This document shows, one piece after another, positions 6,495-9,817 of a DNA stretch of 9,817 nucleotides (position 1 is the first letter of the stretch; each line of letters opens with the position of its first letter). The position numbers were made by a program, and so were the translations under genes. The notes beneath the pieces were generated by a model. That model saw nothing but the letters and a program-made list of their open reading frames with translations, made no database searches and was not told the origin of the DNA. Source of the DNA: an uncultured Bacteroidales bacterium (GTDB taxonomy: Bacteria > Bacteroidota > Bacteroidia > Bacteroidales > Paludibacteraceae); the NCBI GenBank assembly GCA_937911235.1, contig CALDPN010000063.1, positions 1-9,817 on the forward strand. Reading direction: 5' to 3'.

Positions 6495-6761
6495 TTAATT
6501 TCTCTTTTTATATAGTTTACAATGACAGATACCATGTTCTTGAATTTCTTTTGCACATGCTTTTGACTGACAACCATGTTCAGTATCTTCTGGAGGAAAA
6601 CAAGGACATTTCCAAACGTTATCTATTCCAAAAAATCTTATTTTCGCTCTAGCAATTTTATGAAGATTATCTGTAACATCATAATTACAGACACTAGCAT
6701 GGAAAGTAATTTTATCTTCAGCTTCTTTAACATCTTGCTCAAACTTTTCTTCTTCTGTCAT
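6495..6761 (-). CDS. Ferredoxin:thioredoxin reductase catalytic-subunit-like protein
   Basis: This 88-aa protein starts at ATG 6761 with GGAG six bases upstream. The C-terminal half holds six cysteines spaced C52-P-C54-x9-C64-x4-C69-x9-C79-H-C81, ending CHCKLYKK. The catalytic subunit of ferredoxin:thioredoxin reductase has CPC ... CPC ... CHC with a [4Fe-4S] cluster beside a redox disulfide. Here the first CPC and final CHC (with the conserved His) are intact, while the middle CPC is widened to C-x4-C. By analogy C52, C64, C69 and C79 would bind the cluster, and C54 and C81 would form the active disulfide; that assignment is inferred. The N-terminal 40 residues are an acidic helix. It may reduce thioredoxin- or glutaredoxin-like partners, including those serving ribonucleotide reduction. 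It is the first gene after a terminator. Confidence 0.78.
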   Translation of the reverse strand: MTEEEKFEQDVKEAEDKITFHASVCNYDVTDNLHKIARAKIRFFGIDNVWKCPCFPPEDTEHGCQSKACAKEIQEHGICHCKLYKKRN

Positions 6762-6808
6762 GTTAATCTCCTTTTTTTGTTACCTATATCATCTAAAATA
6801 AGCAAACA

Positions 6809-6841
6809 AAAAATCCTCTCAATAGAAAAGAGAGGATTTTT
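6809..6841. terminator. Bidirectional intrinsic terminator after the TM2 gene
   Basis: AAAAATCCTCTC (6809-6820) pairs perfectly over 12 bases with GAGAGGATTTTT (6830-6841) around a 9-base loop. On the minus strand it is followed by a T-rich run (TTTTTTGTTT). It separates the TM2 gene from the FTR-like gene. Confidence 0.88.
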
Positions 6842-6855
6842 ACAGGTTTTTGTAT

Positions 6856-7179
6856 CTATCTAATGGTTAAAGGGAATAAATCTTCTTTTATCTTATTCAT
6901 GATTTTGTTATTGGTCCACTTAACAATCCATTTTGATAGTATCATTTCCATTATCGCTACAACTACAGTACTAGATGGTATAGCAAAAGCAAACAACACA
7001 TATACAGGAACAAGATACCACTGACCTAAATATGCACGATGTGCTCCAAAACCTCCAAGTAAAAAAGCTATCAAAGCAAAAATCCAAGCATTCTTTTTGT
7101 GTGCATTGTAACGGCGATTGATTTCATCGTCTAATTGTTCTTTTGATACTTTACTATTATCATTATTATAAAATTTCAT
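6856..7179 (-). CDS. TM2-domain membrane protein
   Basis: This 107-aa protein starts at ATG 7179 with GGAG six bases upstream. A charged N-terminus (1-30) leads to a TM2 domain: first membrane helix 31-45 (AWIFALIAFLLGGFG), the signature GGFGAHRAYLG (42-52), and a second helix about 55-81 ending AIMEMIL, where the usual acidic residue of the family ('..iDl') is Glu78. A basic tail KWTNNKIMNKIKEDLF follows. TM2 proteins are small inner-membrane proteins whose biochemical role is unsettled. In a phage early region it might act on the host envelope or in superinfection exclusion, which is speculation. It has its own promoter at 7232-7260 and a strong terminator downstream, so it is probably monocistronic. 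Confidence 0.86.
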   Translation of the reverse strand: MKFYNNDNSKVSKEQLDDEINRRYNAHKKNAWIFALIAFLLGGFGAHRAYLGQWYLVPVYVLFAFAIPSSTVVVAIMEMILSKWIVKWTNNKIMNKIKEDLFPLTIR

Positions 7180-7231
7180 TTTATTCTCCTTTAATTAGTG
7201 TTTAAAGATAGTAAATCATTAAGACAATTAA

Positions 7232-7260
7232 ATAAAAACATAAAATATGATTTATGTCAA
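7232..7260 (-). promoter_or_regulatory. Promoter of the TM2 gene with overlapping dyad
   Basis: On the minus strand TTGACA (7260-7255), a 17-base spacer, then TTTTAT (7237-7232). A perfect-armed dyad CATAAA-tcatat-TTTATG (7256-7239) overlaps the end of the -35 box and fills the spacer, so this may be an operator. The -10 matches 4 of 6, but alternatives exist in the AT-rich stretch. Confidence 0.5.
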
Positions 7261-7270
7261 TAGTTAAAAT

Positions 7271-7495
7271 TTATTTTTCATATAAAACAATCTTCACATG
7301 ATTAATAACTTTATCAAACGCAGGTATAACAGATTCGAGCAAAGAAATCATTTTGGAGTTTTCTGCATAATCATAACTTAAGTAATAACTGTCATTACTT
7401 ACTTCTGAAAACTCATGTTTCTCTTTCCAGTATTTAAGGTTATTCACAAGATTGTCTCTTTCAACAATCAAATCTTCCAGTGTTGTTGTTTTCAT
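7271..7495 (-). CDS. Small helical protein of unknown function
   Basis: The start is set at ATG 7495 (74 aa) because GGAG at 7502-7505 lies six bases upstream; longer readings to GTG 7546 would translate through this ribosome binding site. The N-terminal helix TTLEDLIVERDNLVNNLKYW is amphipathic with heptad-like leucines and may form a coiled coil. A tyrosine-rich middle (SNDSYYLSYDYAENSKM) and a second helix SLLESVIPAFDKVINHVKIV follow. I recognise no family and no catalytic motif. It lies downstream of the GC-richer structured spacer (7547-7695) and upstream of the TM2 gene's promoter. Confidence 0.7.
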   Translation of the reverse strand: MKTTTLEDLIVERDNLVNNLKYWKEKHEFSEVSNDSYYLSYDYAENSKMISLLESVIPAFDKVINHVKIVLYEK

Positions 7496-7546
7496 TATAT
7501 TCTCCTTAAATAAAATTAAATTATTGAGCGTGTTGATATAATTCAC

Positions 7547-7695
7547 CCTTCATTTAGAAACCAAAGATGGCTCTTGCGCCAAGGCTTTGCGAGAAATCAA
7601 CTACATAACTACACATAAAACTCATATCATTCCCGATTATATCTTGCGATAAGGAGCCACGCTCTACCCCACGTGAAAGGAGGGCGCAACGAAAT
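7547..7695 (-). other. GC-richer structured spacer, possible non-coding RNA
   Basis: This 149-base stretch between the DUF6378 stop and the next gene is clearly richer in G and C than its neighbours and has no convincing ORF. On the minus strand UUGCG (7689-7685) can pair with CGCAA (7648-7644), enclosing a hairpin GAGC-GUG-GCUC (7664-7654) and a CCC/GGG stem. Further on, CAAAG-CCU-UGGC (7589-7578) and GCCA-U-CUUUG (7571-7562) form a two-part hairpin with loop GCAAGA. AAGATATAATC (7645-7635) resembles the AAGATATAGTC element of group I introns, which the intact intron in this window also carries. No full group I core can be drawn. It could be an intron remnant or an unrelated structured RNA. 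Confidence 0.4.
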
Positions 7696-7980
7696 CTACT
7701 CTGCTTCTGAAACTTCCGCCCCATTGGCTCCATACCCACAAATATCTATCCAAGAATCGGCATGAGACGGATTATGAATTAACCGAGCAACTTTCATTAA
7801 TACCATCATAGCAGCAACATCTGTTGAAGAAATGCCATTGCTAGTATTCCATTTCTTTTGTAAATAAGCACTCCATAATGCACTAATATTATCAAAATTA
7901 TTTTCTGGTTTTCCATATGCAACTTCACGACTTCCGGTGCATACTTCTAAAGCTTTTTCTAAACATTCTTGCTTATTCAT
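7696..7980 (-). CDS. DUF6378 family protein, possible nucleotide-metabolism enzyme
   Basis: This is 94 aa from ATG 7980, chosen because AAAGGAG (7986-7992) is five bases upstream; a longer reading to 8016 would begin inside the preceding hairpin. The protein follows the DUF6378 pattern: an N-terminal helix ECLEKALEVCTGSREVAYGK, the 'R.vaYG.PennFdnIsaLWsaYl' block, a helix DVAAMMVLMKVARLIHNPSH, and the closing SWIDICGYGANGAEV. The family is common in phages and looks all-helical with conserved acidic and His positions, reminiscent of MazG-like or dNTP pyrophosphohydrolase folds, though I know of no proven activity. Position downstream of an NrdD-type domain fits a role in nucleotide metabolism. 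Confidence 0.82.
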   Translation of the reverse strand: MNKQECLEKALEVCTGSREVAYGKPENNFDNISALWSAYLQKKWNTSNGISSTDVAAMMVLMKVARLIHNPSHADSWIDICGYGANGAEVSEAE

Positions 7981-7999
7981 ACTGTCTCCTTTATAAAAA

Positions 8000-8036
8000 A
8001 TAAAATCCCTCATCAATTAAGATAAGAGGATTTTAT
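8000..8036 (-). terminator. Hairpin with U tract between the glycyl-radical gene and the DUF6378 gene
   Basis: On the minus strand ATAAAATCCTC (8036-8026) pairs with GAGGGATTTTAT (8011-8000), 11 pairs with one bulged G, around a 14-base loop. It is followed by TTTTTTATAAAG. It has the form of an intrinsic terminator, yet it ends only about 8 bases before the Shine-Dalgarno of the next gene. It may be a partial terminator or attenuator. Confidence 0.7.
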
Positions 8037-8060
8037 TTATTTTCAAGTATAAAGTCAATA

Positions 8061-8596
8061 TTATTCTGCAGCTAATGCACAAGGACATTCAGATTCTGAA
8101 TAAAATTGAGCTTTAGACTCACTAAAATATTTTCTTTCTTTAAATTCAGATTTCTTTCCTACATTGAAATCTTGAAAAGGTCTAAAATACTTGTTGTTCA
8201 AGAAAGTTCGCAACACTCTCTCCGCCTATTGGCAGCTCATAGTCACCTATGAGTTCAGACTATATCTTCTGTGGCTTACCACAGTCGCCCATTTCAGATA
8301 CCATTAACTTGTACCTTACATCCCTACATTCATCGGGATTAGTCGTTAGACACACAATAGGAAATCTATTGCTTCGTACGGGATTGTCTTTTCTTTAAGA
8401 GTTTCCCCGTTTAGAGCGATTTTAAATGAGCTATTTTACCTCAACCCATTACACGTGACCATACTTCAGTTAATCTATGTACGTCTCCATTTTTCATTTT
8501 AATCATCATCACATCTGGTGTTAAATCAGCAGAATCCACTAAATCCGGATTAATGCCTTTACTCTTTAATATTCCTTGTTCTTCCAAGCTTAACAT
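8061..8596 (-). CDS. Freestanding NrdD-type glycyl-radical domain protein, split by a group I intron
   Basis: Join of 8596-8444 (exon 1, 51 codons) and 8189-8061 (exon 2, 42 codons plus TAA); 93 aa when spliced. The joined frame reads EVWSRVMG|YFRPFQDFNVGK, then SEFKERKYF. This is the C-terminal end of class III anaerobic ribonucleotide reductase (compare RVCGY, then RPFNAGKQEEVKRRV in E. coli NrdD), where the Gly in RVxGY carries the radical. The catalytic barrel and the usual zinc-binding Cys pairs before the motif are absent, so this is the domain on its own, comparable in concept to the GrcA/YfiD spare part of pyruvate formate-lyase. The C-terminus carries CPC. It might replace or complete a radical domain of NrdD; that is inferred. 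The start overlaps the RuvC gene end by 7 bases, with AAGGA upstream. Confidence 0.85.
8190..8443 (-). ncRNA. Group I self-splicing intron (td-like, subgroup IA2-type), 254 nt, no endonuclease ORF
   Basis: P1: exon end AAUGGGU (8450-8444) pairs with GCUCAUU (8431-8425), giving the required U-G at the splice site. P10: 3' exon start UAUUUU (8189-8184) pairs with AAAAUA (8437-8432), immediately next to the P1 guide. P3: UCGCUC (8419-8414) with GGGCGA (8290-8285). P4: ACGGG (8410-8406) with CCCGU (8382-8378). P6: CAAUAG/CUAUUG (8371-8355). P7: GACUA (8344-8340) with UAGUC (8262-8258). P7.1: AUCCC/GGGAU. P8: CUGUGG-UAAG-CCACAG (8284-8269). P9: CUCAUAG-GUGA-CUAUGAG (8253-8236). The last intron base is G. 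The core strings CUAAACGGGGAA, GACAAUCCCGU and GAUAUAGUCUG closely resemble the phage T4 td intron as I remember it. It has no room for a homing endonuclease. The intron begins with an in-frame UGA. Confidence 0.94.
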
Positions 8597-9135
8597 TCTT
8601 CTCTGTCCTTTAATCCATAGTAAGCAATTAACGCAGATTCGGCTCTACCATCCAAAAGGATTATCTTCTCCTTATCTCGCTTATTTGCTCTGTAAAACAA
8701 TTCTTTATCATCTGAAAATAAATTCATTGCGAGTCGTACACTCTCAGATTTATCTTCGCCTATTAAGCCAAGTTTCTTTTTCCATACTTGTGGGTAAACT
8801 AAAACACGAGGAATATTCAAACAATCAATAATTCCTGATAAATATCTAAAGTCACTATAAAATTTAGAGTTGGAAACAGAACCTTGTTTTTTTCCACCTT
8901 TAGCTCCATAGGAGGGCAAGATGTGTTCCATATATACCACAAGAGGATTATGACGTAACAATAAATCTTTGAATATCATTCCGCTGATTTCTGTAGTGGT
9001 CTTTGTTCCTTTTCTTTGAGAGGGAACAGTTTTTTCTGCTAGGGGCATATCATAACAAGCAACAAGTTTAAAAGGAGATGTTTCCACGAAGGAAATGCCT
9101 CCTTTGTTGCCGGGGTCTATTCCGCAAACTATCAT
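8590..9135 (-). CDS. ruvC: RuvC-like Holliday junction resolvase
   Basis: This 181-aa protein starts at ATG 9135, overlapping the sliding-clamp stop by one base (TAATG) with AGGA seven bases upstream. It has the RuvC/RNase H-like fold signature: MIVCGIDPGNKGGISFVE at the N-terminus with catalytic D7; E70 in VVYMEHILP; and the C-terminal LDGRAESALIAYYG with D162 and E166. These are the four acidic metal ligands expected of RuvC nucleases. The length is slightly above bacterial RuvC (about 170 aa). A basic glycine/lysine loop GAKGGKKQGS (77-86) follows the second acidic residue, as in phage members. It would resolve branched DNA during phage replication and recombination before packaging. Its 3' end overlaps the start of the intron-containing gene by 7 bases. 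Confidence 0.85.
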   Translation of the reverse strand: MIVCGIDPGNKGGISFVETSPFKLVACYDMPLAEKTVPSQRKGTKTTTEISGMIFKDLLLRHNPLVVYMEHILPSYGAKGGKKQGSVSNSKFYSDFRYLSGIIDCLNIPRVLVYPQVWKKKLGLIGEDKSESVRLAMNLFSDDKELFYRANKRDKEKIILLDGRAESALIAYYGLKDREEC

Positions 9136-9817
9136 TATGAGTTCCTAAATTGGAGACCAGCGATTACTGCATGATAATTCTCATCATCTGAGTCTATAAA
9201 GAAACGTCCGGAACTAACATTAGGTGTATATCCCAAATGAACATAACCTAAACATCCATCAGCCAATTTTGCTATATCTGGTCCAGTGAAAGCCACTTTT
9301 AAACCTTGAAATGTTTCAGCACGTACAACTGTCTCTGTGGTATCATTATACATTGAGTAAGTCTTAACTTTAAGAACTCCATCTTCTTCAACTAGATGAA
9401 CATCCATAACAGGAGATTTATCTACAGAGCTTACAGATGTAGAAAACTTCAATGCTGATAATAAATCTTCTCTATGAATTTCAGCCCATTGTTCAGGCAA
9501 TTCTTCAAAAAGTTTTTTCCAATTAGGAAATTGACCTTCTAACAAAACAGTCGATAATTTTAAGTTTGGAGTTTGGAATGTTATTCTGTTTTCATCAAAA
9601 GTAAGAACGACATTGTCAACATCTTTCCATTTGCTCACAGACTGAATTATCTCCATTGGCACCAATACATCTTTATCATAGCTACATTGAGTGGATGTTT
9701 TATATGTTGCCATCATTTTTGCAGTCATTGCAACAAACGTTAAATAGCCTGATTTAAAGTCGAACAAACAGCTTTCAAGATAACTATAAAGAGCTTTACT
9801 TTTGTTTGCTGCACAAT
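9135..9817 (-). CDS. dnaN: DNA polymerase sliding clamp (beta subunit-like), 5' end outside window
   Basis: The frame stays open to the right edge; the TTG at 9767 is internal, so 226 residues are visible and roughly 140 are missing by comparison with the usual 366 aa. The visible part begins in clamp domain 2: ALYSYLESCLFDFKSGYLTF leads to AMTAKMMATYKT, the counterpart of 'LnGvll....g.L.lvATDghRLA' in DnaN. VLVPMEIIQSV follows, then LSTVLLEGQFPNWKKLF, the counterpart of 'srLieGkFPdY'. Domain 3 runs from about REDLLSALKF to the final YHAVIAGLQFRNS, the counterpart of 'yhYvlMPMRL'. The conserved D-G-H-R turn is replaced by TAKM, so it is a divergent phage clamp. It would encircle DNA and tether a polymerase. 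It heads the visible part of the leftward operon and is coupled to the RuvC gene by TAATG. Confidence 0.78.
   Translation of the reverse strand, partial: CAANKSKALYSYLESCLFDFKSGYLTFVAMTAKMMATYKTSTQCSYDKDVLVPMEIIQSVSKWKDVDNVVLTFDENRITFQTPNLKLSTVLLEGQFPNWKKLFEELPEQWAEIHREDLLSALKFSTSVSSVDKSPVMDVHLVEEDGVLKVKTYSMYNDTTETVVRAETFQGLKVAFTGPDIAKLADGCLGYVHLGYTPNVSSGRFFIDSDDENYHAVIAGLQFRNS

Noticed and set aside
6576..6863. Plus-strand ORF of 95 aa opposite the FTR-like gene
   Set aside because: It is Phe/Ile/Ser-rich antisense sequence that runs through the terminator hairpin; the minus strand has the cysteine signature and ribosome binding site.
7619..7690. tRNA-like string (GCGCCCT and GGTAGAGC) in the structured spacer
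   Set aside because: There is no T-arm (GTTCGA) and no acceptor stem partner at the right distance.
7554..7739. Minus-strand ORF of 61 aa crossing the end of the DUF6378 gene
   Set aside because: It is out of frame with the DUF6378 gene, has no ribosome binding site and runs through the structured spacer.
7547..7980. A second complete group I intron interrupting the DUF6378 gene
   Set aside because: The DUF6378 frame reads to a normal C-terminus, and P3, P4 and P6 plus a P1 guide could not be found; only the AAGATATAATC string fits.
8061..8596. Glycyl-radical gene as a pseudogene broken by an insertion
   Set aside because: The inserted piece shows a full group I core and its removal at the P1/P10-defined sites restores the frame precisely.
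8553..8831. Plus-strand ORF of 92 aa opposite the RuvC-like gene
   Set aside because: It is antisense to a frame with all four expected acidic residues and lacks a ribosome binding site.
1..9817. CRISPR array, insertion sequence, integrase or attachment site
   Set aside because: I saw no regularly spaced repeats, no transposase or recombinase motif and no tRNA 3' end in the window.

Overview
This window looks like part of a low-GC double-stranded DNA phage or prophage. The right-hand genes are DNA-replication and nucleotide-metabolism genes, the left-hand genes are tail fibres, and no clear bacterial chromosomal gene is present. The Xre-type repressor at 4895-5284 has the form LTPQQTQKYEKGKQKI followed by VPIQFFYEGF. 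That closely follows the usual alphaproteobacterial Xre pattern (LTFQQVQKYEKG, then VPVSFFFEG), so an alphaproteobacterial host is the best guess. An NrdD-type glycyl-radical domain and a ferredoxin:thioredoxin-reductase-like protein suggest an anaerobic habitat such as the gut. No integrase, terminase or capsid gene lies in the window.

Left part, 1-4710, plus strand: a tail-fibre module of closely packed genes. It holds the end of a tail fibre, a glycine-rich tip-like protein, a 76-aa accessory protein, an 885-aa fibre with a tail-collar-like domain, coiled coil and collagen-like triplets, and a tail assembly chaperone-like protein. A strong hairpin terminator at 4680-4708 closes it.

Switch-like region, 4680-5295: two promoters with back-to-back TTGACA boxes diverge here. 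The rightward one serves the Xre repressor. The leftward one has no convincing ORF but would give an RNA of about 105 nt that begins with a closing stem and ends at the same bidirectional terminator, so it is a candidate small RNA. The repressor converges with the early genes at a second bidirectional terminator whose loop is the repressor's own stop codon.

Right part, 5295-9817, minus strand, read from right to left: DNA sliding clamp (5' end outside the window), RuvC-like resolvase, a freestanding NrdD-type glycyl-radical domain, a DUF6378 protein, a structured GC-richer spacer, then small genes including a TM2 membrane protein and a ferredoxin:thioredoxin reductase catalytic-subunit-like protein. 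Several start codons were moved from the longest ORF to the ATG that has a correctly spaced GGAG.

Main discovery: the apparent 470-base gap between the DUF6378 gene and the RuvC gene is a split gene. A compact 254-nt group I intron (8190-8443, minus) resembling the phage T4 td intron interrupts it directly after the glycine codon of the glycyl-radical motif RVMG|YFRP. P1, P3, P4, P6, P7, P7.1, P8, P9 and P10 can all be drawn from the sequence. Splicing restores a 93-aa frame, whereas the unspliced message stops at the first intron codon, UGA.
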